NCBI RefSeq assembly: GCF_020360975.1
Contig: NW_025408678.1
Location: 1,860,001 to 1,924,000, forward strand
Direction of reading: 5' to 3'
DNA length: 64,000 nucleotides
Source of the DNA: Hirsutella rhossiliensis
Taxonomy: Eukaryota; Ascomycota; Sordariomycetes; Hypocreales; Ophiocordycipitaceae
A program made the position numbers and the translations under genes. Positions 20,940-33,150 of this stretch are shown piece after piece. Numbering within the stretch: position 1 is the stretch's first letter; every line of letters begins with the position of its first letter. Below the pieces are notes generated by a model, which worked only from the letters and a program-made list of their open reading frames with translations, was not told where the DNA came from and did not search any database.

Positions 20940-22262
20940 TAGACTAGACTAAAGTAAGGTAATTTTTAAGGATAGTATTAAACTATAAACGATTTACTTA
21001 CTACTAAGGGCTATAAGGGCTAGAGCGTTATAGGACCTAAGTATAATCGAACTAAAGTACCTTATAGTAATAGTAAGGGACTTTAATATCTATTACTTAC
21101 TCTAAGATAAATATAATAGAACCTTAGATAGTATAATATAACTTATATAAGAGGCGATAAGACTATAACTTAAACTTACTACTTTAAGAAGGGAGTATAT
21201 AAGATTTTTCTATAGCTAAAGGGATAGTACTATTAACCTAGCTTAAGTAATACCGGAAACTAAGATATAGTATATAAAGCCTAACTTAGACTTAACTAGG
21301 TTAGACTATATCCCTTAGACTATTATACTATAGGTCGATACCTAAGCTTAGGCGCTTAAACCGGCCTTAAGGTAAAAAGAAGTAAAAGTAAAGCTAGTTA
21401 AAGCTAAGACTATACTAGCTAATACTTTAAACGCTTAAGGATATTAACTAAGACCTAGACTATATCTTTACTACTTTAGTATAGATCGTAATAGCTATAG
21501 TTCTATACTAAGGGTAAGTATTACTTAAGGGTAATATATAGTTTACCTTAGAGGTAGGAAAGGTAATAAGAAAGGCTAAGAGGGTAAGGAGGAAGTATAA
21601 GCGGGAAAGGAGTAAAGCGAACTAAAAAGACCTATATAAAGCGTCTAAAGCTTAAAAATAAACCGTTTATAAAGTAAGGAGGGCCTACTAATATAAGTTC
21701 TTAGAAGAATTTAGTATTAATAATACTAAGCTCTAGAACGTAAAGAGGTAAGCTAGACTCTATAGTAGGCTATTACTAAAACTAACTTATATCCTACTAC
21801 TAGTTAAAGAGGGTAAGGACTAACTAACGGAAACCTTTAAAAGGAAGGTTTAAATATTAGCCGCTAAGTTCTTCCTATTAAAGGCTAGTATAACCTAAGG
21901 GCTACCTTAGCTTATAGCTAAGGCGACCCTTATAGTCGACTAATAGATCTAGCTAGCTAATATTATAGCGGCGCTAAGTAAGATAGTAAGCTAAAAAGTA
22001 ATAGGTTTAAATAGCGTTCCCTTAAAGTTTATTAAGAAGTATAGACTAGCCTTAGTTTAGCGACTAGCTATAATCTTTAACGCTTATACTTAACTTTTAT
22101 ATTTCCTAGGTTAGTTTTATAGTACGAATATAATAGTAATTTAAAAGCTAGGTAAGAGGCTAGAAGCCTACTATATAGTAAGGGGATAAAGACTAATTTC
22201 CCTCTTACTTATAGTAAGGAAAGTACTTAAGTAGATACTAGCTTAAAAGATCGTAGGAGTAG
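20940..22262 (+). pseudogene. Tad-like LINE ORF2, endonuclease and start of reverse transcriptase
   Basis: RIP-mutated. An AP-endonuclease relic is readable (VRDFNIYYLL near 21080 for the GDFN motif, and LDYIP near 21300). The start of the reverse transcriptase follows (PLKFIKKYRLALV near 22020 and a RPISLL-like motif near 22190). The frame is broken at 22262 by insertion of chromovirus A1 and resumes at 32072. Confidence 0.65.
22258..22262. repeat. A1 target duplication, left (AGTAG)
   Basis: Five bases identical to 32067-32071; removing the element joins the LINE reverse transcriptase. Confidence 0.85.
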
Positions 22263-22972
22263 TATTATGCACTAGTCCCTTAGTACGGGGCTAGTACGTT
22301 AACCTTGCCGTCTGCCTGGATCCGGTGCGGGTCTAACGGGTAATTAAACGGACTAGCTACCGTACGTAGGTTTTAAACGTATTATACGGACTAGCTACCG
22401 TACGTTGTTACGCGCGTTAAATACGGACTAGCTACCGGTCTTACGAGTTAAAGTAAGAGTAGTAATAACTATCTATATTCTTCTCTACCCGCCTAAAATC
22501 TAGCGGGTTCTCTATCCTCTATATATACTATAGCGAGCGTAAGACCTTACTCGGGGCTTTAACCGAGTAATATCTTAACCTTATAATCGTGCGATAGTAG
22601 TGCGGTATCTTAGCGGCATTTCCCGGTATTTTCCCCGGGTAGGCACGGGTATTTCTCTATAATTTCCCCGCTATATTCTCGTAGTAACTTCTTAGGGAAA
22701 TATCGGTATAGTCCCTAAGGAACTTATTATTACTCGGGAAATTATAGTGCATTCCCTATATAATATGTCCTTAGGGGAAATCTCCGTGAAATATCCGTGT
22801 AATCCGCTTAGTTATCGTTTCCGGGAATTCCGGGTGATTTCCCGGAGTTTGCCCGGTAGCTTCCGGGTTCCTTCTTCCGCGGGGAGCCTTAGGGAGTTAG
22901 GGGTATCTTCCTTAGGGGAAGTAGATATCGTTCCGGGTACCTAGATTGTCGACTATAAGGTGTCCCGTAATA
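22263..22972 (-). repeat. A1 3' LTR
   Basis: 710 bp, starts TATTATGCACTAGTCCC and ends CCCGTAATA on the plus strand; nearly identical to 31357-32066, differing mostly by RIP-type transitions. Confidence 0.92.
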
Positions 22973-23299
22973 AATGCCCGGGGCGAAAGAATTAACCGAC
23001 GTCCCCGTCGGTTTCCCGCGGTATTTAGGCGGGAGTCGCGCCGACGGGGGATCGTAGTAAAGTTATATAGATTTCTAAGGTTAATATAAGGAGCAACTCG
23101 TCTCTTGTCTAGAACGCAACCTAGTGCGACTAACACCGGGGGCGTAAGGCGGCTAAGCCGGGAGTAAAATACTACTAAGACCGGGGGCGCTAGGTAGCTA
23201 AACCGGGGAAAACTAATTATAACTAGGGGCGCTCTATAGCTAAGCCGGTAATAAAACGAATAGTGCCGGGGATACTACGAGGCTAACCCGGTGACCGAC

Positions 23300-24500
23300 C
23301 GTCTTACGCCGCGGGGGTAGGGGTAGGGTAGGGGATCTCCTCCTTAGCTTCCTCCTCCGTTAGTTCCTCGGGGCCTGCCGGCACGTCGGCCGGGGCATCC
23401 TATATATCGGAGGCTCTATAGATAGGCACGCCGTAAGCGTTATTCGGGGCCGGTTCTACCAGGAGCATTATAGCTAGTCCGTCGCGAGAGGCTAGAATTT
23501 AGTTACGGATTGCTACTACTAGTGCCTATATAGTCGGGCCTAGGTTCTAGAATCCGCCTAAGTACGCGTCGGTGAACTTCTAGTCTAATAAGTTAAAATA
23601 GGCTATTACGTTGGCCGTATAGGGGCGGGCCGCGGCTAGCATACGTAGGGGGCCGACGCGGGCGGCTCTTTAGTATACCGTAGCGAGCTCGGGCGAGTCG
23701 TCTAGGAGGTAGGCGGCGAAAGCGAACCGATAGATAAAGCCGGCGGGCACTCTAGCGAGGGCGGCGTACTAGCCGAGCGAGAGGTCGGCGTCGGCCTCCT
23801 TGCGGATAGCGGCGAATAGATTTGCCTAGATCACGGCCGTATCCGGGGCTCCGTAGACTAGCGCTTCCGACCTAGAGTAGACGATACCCGTATAGCCGTC
23901 TATATCGCTTAGGTTGTCGTAGTATACTACGAAAGGTGCGATGGGGAATAGTCCGGGCTTCCCGCGGCTTAGAACCTAGAAGGGGTTGAGCTTCTATTAG
24001 ACCGGTATCGGGGCCTGGTCCTCGGCGAATAGGTTGGCCCGCTTAGAGGGAGTAGAGGGCGGGGCCGCGGCGGCGGCGAATAAGCGTCTAGCGAACGGGT
24101 TCCCTAATAGCTCGTCGAATATAAGGTCTACTATACTAGATCCTCCGGTCCTGGCCGGGGTGCGCTTAAGGGTCTCTCTAAACTTACGAGTTCCTAGTAT
24201 ACCGGAGGCCTCGCGCTCCTCCGCGGCGGCGGTCTTAAATATCTTTAGATAAGCGGGGAGGCACTTCGTGCTAGTAACGGTAGCGACGATCTCGAGTATC
24301 TCGGCGTCCGTAGAGGCTACCTATCCGGATAGGAGCTTATTAACGACGTCGGCTAAGATAGTGGCGATCTACGCGGTTCCGAGGGCGCTAGTTATCCTCT
24401 TAGTTTTATCGGGGAAGATAGCTCCGTCTAGGTCGCGCGCGCAGGGGAAAAAGCTCGTCCTTATTGACAGCAGGGCAAACTACCCGCGGGCGTTTTAGGG
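23300..24500 (-). pseudogene. additional ORF between chromodomain and 3' LTR of A1
   Basis: On the same strand as pol and downstream of the chromodomain, a reading frame of roughly 400 codons can be followed with few RIP-type stops. Readable pieces include FKTAAAEEREASGILGTRKF, SSIVDLIFDELLGNPFARRL and PFVVYYDNLSDIDGYTGIVY. It is alanine-rich and globular-looking, without a recognised domain or obvious membrane segment. The homologous segment is also present in copy A2 (57169-58968), so it is a regular part of the family. Some elements carry gag- or env-like extra ORFs here; I cannot say which, if either, this is. Confidence 0.5.
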
Positions 24501-25430
24501 GTGCCAGGGTTTTCCTATAATGCAAAACTAAGGGCAGCGAGTCGCTAGACGAATTACTAGAGCTTAATAGCGATAGGGCACGGTCGTCGAAGCGAACGCG
24601 TAACGGAGTGCTAGGAACGGGGCGACGGGAAGCGCCGACCTACCGTGGTCGGATAGTTAACGTCGCGTTTCTACTAGTTCGGGTAGTTGCGGGAGTCGTG
24701 GTGGTAATACGACGGGCGGCGGTGCTACGAGGCGTAGAGAAGTATAGCTAGTTACGTTCGCGTAGATTACGGGCTTTAGCCGGGGGAAGAGATAGAGGGG
24801 CATAGTATATGCCGTTTTCTACTAAGCCCGCGTCGAGATCGTACCCTTCTCCGGTAAGGAGGTCGCGGTAGTTAGTATACGTGCTATAATTGTCCCGTTT
24901 CTACTCGGTAAAGGCGGCCGTATTAGACTTAAGGTTGCGGAGGAGCTCTGCCTCGTTCCCGTATAATTAGACTGCTCGGCGGAATCCCTCGAGGCTTAGG
25001 CGCGGCGGTCGGCGGCAGATTTAGTCGGAGAAATGTTAGCGAAATGCTAGGTCCTTGCTATAATACTTATGGCCTTAGATAGCGGGAACCTCGAAGGTAG
25101 GTATAAGAGGGGAGCTATTCGGTATAGAAAAGGGAGCGTAAAAGGACGGGGAAATCGGGTTTCTAAAATAAAAATAAACGCGGGTGCTAAAATATAGAAT
25201 TAGGTTACCGTTCGCCGCGGGCGGCCTATTAATACTTATTAGCTAGTTAACCCGTCCCCGGACTTCCGGGCGAACGAACGGTAACGGCGCGTACTACGCA
25301 CCGTTATTTCTCCCCTAGCTACGGCGGCTCGTACTATTATACGGCGCGCGCGTAGAGCTTCCGGGTGCGGGTAATACGACCTTATAATGCTCCTTACTAC
25401 GCGGTAAATTCTTCGATAAGGTCTTCGGCG
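24501..25430 (-). other. A1 internal sequence without an assigned domain
   Basis: Lies between the chromodomain and the additional ORF. GC-moderate with RIP-type stops. It may be the N-terminal part of the additional ORF or untranslated spacer. Confidence 0.35.
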
Positions 25431-28400
25431 ACGATATCCTTAGCGGCTACCTAGGAATTATAGCTGCTTAGCTAGCCTTTCTAGCTAACGAGGTATTCCG
25501 TGCGAGCGGTCCCTTAGCTATATCTACGAGTTCTAGCGTTAAGGATTCTTTCGACTTCCTAGTAGTTAGTATTAGGTTCTAGGCCGGGTCGGGCATCTGG
25601 TTGTTCGGCCGGTCGTAGCTACGCGACGGAAACGACGTCGTAGATATTTAGGGATCCGGCTAGGTCGAGGCGGTAGGCTAGATAGCCGATCCGCTCGAGG
25701 ACTTTAAATAGTCCCGTGCGGCGTTCCTTTAACTTTGCCACCCGTCCGTCGGCTACGCAGTATCCTTTCCCTAGCCGGAGCCATACCTAGTCTCCGGGCT
25801 TAAACTCTAGTGCTCGGTGCTTCGCGTTATACCGCTTTTTTATTCTTACCTAGGCTAGAGCGATCGAGATCCTAGCCTAGTCTTAGAGTATCTCCCTATC
25901 TATCCGTAGGGGGCCTTCTCTAAGGTGTCGCCTACTATCGTCTATCCGTATCCCGGTTAGTAGCTCGCTTAGAGAGGTGCCGATTACCGAGGAGTAAGAG
26001 TTATTAAGGGTAAATTAGAGTAGTAGTAACGCGTCGACCTATCGACGGGATAGGAAGTCGGTCGTAAAGAACTAGAGCGCGGTTTTAACTACCTAGTTAT
26101 GTCGTTCCGATAAGCCGTCGGTCTAGGGATACTAAGCCGTAGATACTAGTAACTTAGATCTATACGCTATCTATAGTCCTTTCTAGAACGCTAAAAGGAA
26201 CTTAGGGTCCCGGTCGGAGATAATCTAAGCGGGAATCCCTTAGTTATAGCGTATTAACTCGGTAAATAGTGCCTCGGCCTAGTCTTCTACGGTAAACTAG
26301 TCGTGGCCTAGGATAAGGAGCCCTATTTTCGAGAACTTATCGGTTACCGTTAGTAGTGTGTTATAGTAGACCCCGATAGGTAGTATCCACGGAGTTCGGT
26401 CCGCGGGGACGTCCGGGAGTCCTATAACGAAATCTATAGCGATCGTATAGAAAGGTAAGGCCGGGGACGTAATCGGAACTAACTCGCTAGGGGCCTTTAA
26501 CCGGTCGGTTTAGTTCCTATAGTAGGCGTCGCACTTATCGATAAAGCTATCGATAAGTTTCTTAAGGCTAGTAATAGCGAACGTAGAGGATAATTCCTCC
26601 TATATCCTTCGCCGTCTAGGGTAGAATTTACGCGCGTAGTCGTCGGCGATAATTTCCTCGGCGTAGGTAGTAGGGACATAGAGCCGGTAACGACCTTCGG
26701 ACTTAACTAGGTAGAGCAACCCGTTCCGCTTAACGAATAGGAGACCGACCCGGGACTTATTGCTTCTAAGCTGCTCTAGTATACCGGCCTACCTAGGTTC
26801 TTCCGCGTATGCTTCCTAGATCTTCCGGCGTAGGTTAGGTTAGATAAAGGATTCCGTGACCGCGTGTGCGTATTCGACTAGCGCTTTATCTTCCTAGACG
26901 CGGTCTAATTCCCCGGGTTCGTGTTTCCTAGGTATTACGGATAGTAGTCGAGATAGTGTATCGGCAAGGATATTTACGGTTCCGGGAATATAGTAGACCT
27001 CTAAGGGAAACTAGCTAAGGTACTATAACGCGAGCACGAGCCGATTATTCGTCTTTATACTAATAGTAAATAACAATATTTACTTTAGGATTGCGCTCGT
27101 AGCGGCGTAGTTAGTTAGCACGAAGACCTTTAGTAGTAAGGTAGAGATAATATACGACCGGAGCTTCCGATAAGCCTAGGAAAGACAGGTAACTTTAAGT
27201 TCCGTAGGCTAATATCTAGGTTCTCCGCCGGTTAGGCGTTTACTAAGGTAAAGGATTAGCTAGATACTCGTCCGGGGCGGGGTCCTTCCTAGGTTCTAGT
27301 CTACCCCCGGTACGAGGTAGAAGGCCACTACCGTAAAGCCTAGCTCGCGGCTGGCGTCGATTTATAGGAATAATAGCCGTCGTAGGTCGAAATAGTATAG
27401 CCGCGTTAGTTCCGTAAGAGCGTTCGTAATATCTCGGAAGGCCTGCTCCTCCGCTAAGGAGGGTTAGTACGTTGTCTTAGAGGTATATCTATTCCTTGCC
27501 GGTCCTTTAGGCAGCGCTTAACTATCCCGTGCTTCCTTAAGCATCGCCGTTTTCCGAACCTAGAGCGCCTCTACCCTCTAGGAGAAGTAGGCCACTAGGT
27601 GCCGCAGCTAGTTAACTAAGCCGAGCTATTTTTCTAGTGCTTATAGGGTGTTTAGAAACTCTACGTCCTATAATGCCTATACTCGTTCTTCGGTGTTTAT
27701 TAGGCCGATGCTATCGACTCGAAATCCTAATAGTTCGATAGATAGGTAGCCTAGGAATAATTTCGATCCGGCTAGGGCTAGGTTATAGTCTACGAAGAGT
27801 TAGAAGATAGCCTAGAGGTAACGAATATAGTCGTCTTCTATATCTAAGTATATTACGATATTATCGATATACCTAGAGGAATATTCTGCGTGTTCCCGGA
27901 GGATTTAGTCTATAAATCTTTAGACGTATGCGGGTAAGTTCTTATATCCTATTAGCGCCACCGTTGGTCGTTCTAAGCCTCTATAGCTAATTACCGTGAA
28001 CCTTTCCCGATGCTCCTTATAGATAAGGAACTAATAGAAGAAAGACCGAGCGTCTATAGCGGAAATAAAGCGTTTCCCCCGTAGCTTCTAGATTATATCT
28101 CCCTAGAGCGGCATTAGGTAGGCGTCTAGGATAGCTACGCTATTAAGAGCGCGTAGGTCTACTACTATTCGGCCCTTTTCGTTGCCGTATATAGTTCTCT
28201 AGACCACGAACATAGGGCAAGCGAACGGGGTTGCCTCTATAGCCTATTCTATACGCCCCTTCCGGTATAGGTCCTCGTAGGTCTGGTCGATTAAGGCCTT
28301 ATCCTTCTAGCTAAGCGGGTAAGCCCTAGACGCTAGTTTACGTAGGTGCTAATTTTCTATTAGCGGAATGCGCATATAGTGGTCTAGGTGGACCTTAATA

Positions 28401-29600
28401 GTACCCTAGTCCTTCTATAGGGTCGGGAAGGAGGCGATAGTATATTAGATCTTTTCTATAAACGTAGGGTCCTAATTATAGATTTTAACGTCCTCTAGAG
28501 TAGTTATTTCCGGGAGGCTATAGTCTCGTAAAATCCCGATCTTATAGTTCGGAGTCTATCTATGCGTCTATAGAGGGAGTTCCCCTCTAGCGGACTTAGG
28601 GCTCCCTTCCTCCGGGGTTTCTACCGATAGGTTAGTAACCTAGTATAGGTTACTACGTTCCGTGGTTTTCTATACGGCCGGCTCTTTAGTCGGAGTTACC
28701 CTAGCTAGGGTTTCCTCGGGTAGGTCGATCCGTAAGAACTATATTTCGTCGCTAAGGTCTATTAGTATTCCTAAGTACTATCCTTTCTTAAATCTAACGC
28801 GGCGAGCGGTAGTATTAACCGCCGTAACTAGGGTTATACCTCGGATTAGGTTATAGGCTAAGGATAGGTCTCTCGGAAAGAATACTAAGTTACGATCCCC
28901 TAGTACGTCCTTAATCTACGCCGGCAGGCGTTCTATACTATATACGGGGACGTCGACGTTGGCTTAGCACGTGACCCGACGACGGATCGCGTGGCCCTAT
29001 TAGGTCGAGCGAGCTACGACTATTAGGTTGCCGCATAAGCCAATAGATATTATTCCCTTAGAATTTAAGATATCGACTTCGTTTAGTACCGAGAAATCTT
29101 ATCCGAGCAATAATCCTACGGATAGGGTCTAGACTACCTAGGCGCCGATAGTAAATTATCTAACCTTAAATCCCGTTCCCTATTTCCCTAGGATGTTTAT
29201 TGTTAAGGTCGCCTAACCCTTAGTTTGGCTTTTCCCTATACTAGATAGTAGGACCTACTAGGTTTAGTCGAGGGTTACGTCGTTAAAGTAGTTAAGCTAG
29301 TCTTCCCTAATTATAGAGCGGGCTATACCGGAGTCTACGTATACGTTTAATAGCTAGTCCGGGCCTTTAGTTCCGAAGACGGATATCTAAGCGTACGTAA
29401 ACCGGGACGGCTTCGATAGATCTAATGTTTCGGTTTATAGCGCCGCTCTTATAGTTAGCTAGTTCCTTAGTGTTCTAGGCGAACGGCTCGGTCCTATAGG
29501 TTCTAGTTCTATTATATCGGGAACGAATAGAATCTCGTCTTCTATTTCTTCGGTTTCTTCTCCTACGTCGGCGGTAGTATTACTATCTTCTAGCCCTTCG
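25431..29600 (-). pseudogene. A1 pol: protease, reverse transcriptase, RNase H, integrase, chromodomain
   Basis: RIP-type stops interrupt it, but domains are plain on the minus strand. Reverse transcriptase, about 28230-27500: RPFACPMFVV, GRIVVDLRALNSVAI, FISAIDARSFFY, and the active site as YIDN (27860-27871) where the family has YIDD, a G-to-A change that should abolish catalysis. RNase H follows near 27480-27250 (LFLQIDASRELGFTVVAFY). Integrase should occupy about 26.7-25.9 kb. A C-terminal chromodomain lies near 25440-25560 (EYLVS-KG, then SYNS-VAAKDIV, with two Trp codons now stops). The chromodomain marks it as a chromovirus, whose integrase is thought to be guided to heterochromatin. 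The protease region near 29.3 kb was not resolved to a motif. Confidence 0.8.
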
Positions 29601-29899
29601 TCCTAGGTAAATAGGATCTAGTATTGCATTTCCTAGGAAAGATAGATCCCGCCTTAGTCGTCGGTTAGTGCTGCTTAAAGCTAACGGGCGAGGTTAATAA
29701 CGATCGGGTTTTCCCGAGAGCCCTCCTTTAGTTTCGAATCCTAAGGCCGTAGTCCGGTTTAGGGACTAGTTAACTAGTTTAGTGCTAGGCCCCTATCTAT
29801 CCGGCGTAGATTATTCTATCCCGACGTAGTCGTCGTGTTTCCTTTCTATTAGAATTGTCCTCGTTCCCGGGGTTTCTAGCCGGTTAGTTTAGCTATAGA

Positions 29900-31000
29900 T
29901 AGGGCAGGGTTTACCGTGGTCTCGTTCTTAGTTTCGCGTGACCTGCCTTATACGCGTCCTTTTACTGCGTTGCTTATCTTCCCCTACGACCCGACCGTTA
30001 GCTTAGTTTCTAACTACGGGATAAGTTGCTCGTAGTCGTTAATCTAGGTATCGAATAATTCTAGACCGGTAGGTCGGCGGAATAATTCTCGTAGTAATAC
30101 GTCTAGTCGTTAATAGACTAGCATAGTAAGGTGCTCTTCTAAGTATAGTGCTACTTTCGCTTTTCGGCGGAGCTTTAATATCTATCTATAGAAGTCGGCT
30201 CCGTTTATAATATCCGAGGTAGTAAATCGTTCCGTTTATAACGATCTTAAAGCTACTTCCGGCCGGATAGCGAAGCGTTTTTATAGTTTATTGTACTAAG
30301 CGGTGTATCCCTAGTCCGGGGTATAAAGCATAGCTTAGTCGGATTCGCTAAGATCGCCGGAATACTATTCGATAGCGGTTCCGCGGAGTAAGCTAGGGAT
30401 TAGTATTGCTAGTTCGTTAGCGTATTCCGGTCCGCGGATAGCTACCCGTTTTAGGGAATCGATAAATCGATCGACGCTTCTATATATAATCGTTTTCTCG
30501 GTTTCTTTAAGGACGTCGAACGTTATATCGAAGGGGCTAGCGGGGTTAAACTTCCCTACGTCTTCTAGTCTAATACGTACTAGGGGTGCTCGAGGAGGGT
30601 TCACGGTAGTGTTGTCTCTAGTTTCTCTTACTATAGCTTTTGCTAGTAGTCTCGTAAGAGCTTCCTCCGTAATTAGACTTACTAGCTAGTTTGCCGGGGT
30701 TATTATCGCGAACGTGCCGCTAGGGGTAGTATTATTTAGAGGTTCTTCCCTATTTTATTCGTCGTAGTTTAGCGAACTTCTTAGCGAACTTCTAGGGCTT
30801 TATCCTTCCGATAGAGGTAGTTAAGGCGGGGCGGGGGAAGCTATGCTATGCCGATTTCCATGCGGCTCCGTTACTCGTAGCTAATATTGCCTCGTCGCTA
30901 GAACGTATTCTAGGTTATTGATTTGTTCCTATAGGCTTTAACGATCGGCTAGGTAGGCTAGTAAGTCGTATCGTAGAAGTTCCGCTCTTAATTCCTCCGG
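29900..31000 (-). pseudogene. A1 gag
   Basis: The best surviving stretch is an open frame at 30365-30604 on the minus strand, containing LEDVGKFNPASP and IIYRSVDRFIDSLKRVA, which has the look of a gypsy Gag capsid N-terminus (GxFxP, then an FVDRL-like helix). Flanking parts have stops. It lies just inside the 5' LTR, where gag belongs. Confidence 0.6.
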
Positions 31001-31356
31001 GCGTCGTTCCCACCGCTAGGGTAGGCGATCTAGCTATCTTCCGTTTCCGTGGGCACTTAACGGGAAATATCCCGGAAATAGGTATCTTTCTAACCGCTAA
31101 TAGAAGCTCTATAATGCTTAAGCTTTAATGCGTCGAAGTTCTGCCTCTGTCCGGAGTTCCCTGAGTATTTCCTCCGTAAAAAGAGATTAGGAAGCTGGTA
31201 TTCGTTAGTACGCGAGCAAGAGCTTTCTTCCTAAGAAGATATCGGGGTTTATAGGTCGAGGTTAACTCGTTCTATTTATTATTTTTTATCTTCCGTTCTA
31301 CCGGAGGTAGACCTTTAGGAGAATAGATTTTTAGGGGAATTAGAATTGCTACTATT

Positions 31357-32066
31357 TATTATATACTAGTCCCTTAGTACGGGGCTAGTACGTTAACCTT
31401 GCCGTCTGCCCGGATCCGGTGCGGGTCTAACGGGTAATTAAACGGACTAGCTACCGTACGTAGGTTTTAAACGTGTTATACGGACTAGCTACCGTACGTT
31501 GTTACGCGCGTTAAATATAGACTAGCTACCGGTCTTGCGAGTTAAAGTAAGAGTAGTAATAACTGTCTATATTCTTCTCTGCCCGCCTAAAATCTAGTAG
31601 GTTCTCTATCCTCTATATATACTATAGCGAGCGTAAGACCTTACTCGGGGCTTTAACCGAGTAATGTCTTAACCTTATAATCGTGCGATAGTAGTGCGGT
31701 GTCTTAGCGGCATTTCCCGGTGTTTTCCCTAGGTAGGCACGGGTATTTCTCTATAATTTCCCCGCTATATTCTCGTAGTAACTTCTTAGGGAAATATCGG
31801 TATAGTCCCTAAGGAACTTATTATTACTCGGGAAATTATAGTGTATTCCCCGTGCAATATGTCCCTAGGGGAAATCTCCGTAAAATGTCCGTGCAATCCG
31901 CTTAGTTATCGTTTCCGGGAATTCCGGGTAATTTCCCGGAGTTTACCCGGTGGCTTCTGGGTTCCTTCTTCCGCGGGGAGCCTTAGGGAGTTAGGGGTGT
32001 CTTCCTTAGGGGAAGCAGATGTCGTTCTAGGTACCTAGATTGTCGACTATAAGGTGTCCCGTAATA
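31357..32066 (-). repeat. A1 5' LTR
   Basis: 710 bp; partner of 22263-22972. The first bases read TATTATATACTAG, where the other copy has GC in place of AT, a pair of RIP-type changes. Confidence 0.92.
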
Positions 32067-32071
32067 AGTAG
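32067..32071. repeat. A1 target duplication, right (AGTAG)
   Basis: Matches 22258-22262. Confidence 0.85.
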
Positions 32072-33150
32072 TAAAGGTAAATAGTATCTTACTAAATAAA
32101 TAAATAGGAAATAAGAAGGAACGCTCTATAAAAGCAGCGATCTTACTAGTAATAAAACTAATATATATAACTTAAGCTTAAAAGGGTATTATATTGTTTT
32201 TATAGCTAGATATTAAAGGTATATTTAATATAGTTAACTATAATAAGCTTATAAGGGAATTAAAGCTTAAGGGATACCTTAGATAGCTTATAAGCTTAAT
32301 ATAAAGCTTTATAAGCGATAAAAGATTAACCTTTTACTTTAATAAGAAGATCTTAAAGCTAACTTAAGTACTAATAAGAGTCCTTTAAAGCTCCCCCTTA
32401 TCTTTAATCTTATTTCTATACTATATAACCGCCTTATATAATAAGCTTAGTATAATATATAGTATTTATACTATTAGCTTCGCCGATAATATAAATATAG
32501 TTAATATTAGACCTAATAAGGCTACTATAGTTATATGCTTAAAGGAGGCTTAGAAGGTATACGCGGAGTAAGTAACTAAGTTCGCGGTTACTTTTAAACT
32601 ATTAAAAAGCGAGTTAATATACTTTATATAAAGGAAATAAGTAATAACGACGCCGGTTTACCTTAGGGCTAATATAGTAATACTAGTCTAAAAGGTCTAC
32701 TTACTAAGGGTTTAGGTATACTAGAAATTATATTAAAAGGTATACCTAAAATAGCTTTAAGTAAAAATAAAGCGCTAGACTATAGCTTTAACCGGGCTCG
32801 CGGCGTCTATATAAGGCTATACCTTACTACGCACTAAGAAAGTCTATAATAAGGTAATCCGGTCCTTAATCTCCTATACTATAGTTATATTTTATAAGAT
32901 AACGCTTATAAGGGGGAAACTATATAAGATTATATAAGACTTAATATAAGACTAGTTAGCTTACCTTTAAGTAGTAATAAGCGCTTATAATATAACCTTA
33001 GTTTACTAAGTAAAAGTAAAGGTATAGGTACCCTTAATTAACTTTTACTTAAACTAAAGAGTAATAAATACCCTTTAAAGGTTAAAGGACTTAGGGCTCT
33101 TAAGCTAAATTTAACGCGCGTTTAATATAGTCGCGGATATACTTAAAAGA
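32072..33150 (+). pseudogene. Tad-like LINE ORF2, rest of reverse transcriptase
   Basis: Continuation of the ORF interrupted at 22262. Readable pieces include a FIALDIKGAF-like motif near 32200-32235 and the catalytic motif as SFADN at 32476-32490, where active elements have FADD (another RIP-type G-to-A change). Near 32790-32990 there is a LINE thumb region (ALTGLAAST, YKVVISAYN-like). Many stops. The 3' end of the LINE is not visible. Confidence 0.62.

Larger units (their letters stand above)
22263..32066 (-). mobile_element. Ty3/gypsy chromovirus A1
   Basis: 9,804 bp with two 710-bp LTRs and 5-bp target duplications AGTAG (22258-22262 and 32067-32071). Minus-strand order: LTR, gag, protease, reverse transcriptase, RNase H, integrase, chromodomain, an additional ORF, LTR. 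It is inserted in the LINE reverse transcriptase. Mutation is of the CpA-to-TpA type with most CG sites kept, so it is far more readable than its relatives A2 and A3. Confidence 0.92.

Noticed and set aside
22747..22944. Short plus-strand ORFs in the A1 LTRs (also 31841-32038)
   Set aside because: The same frame occurs in both LTR copies because the sequence is duplicated; it is non-coding LTR on the antisense side with no domain.
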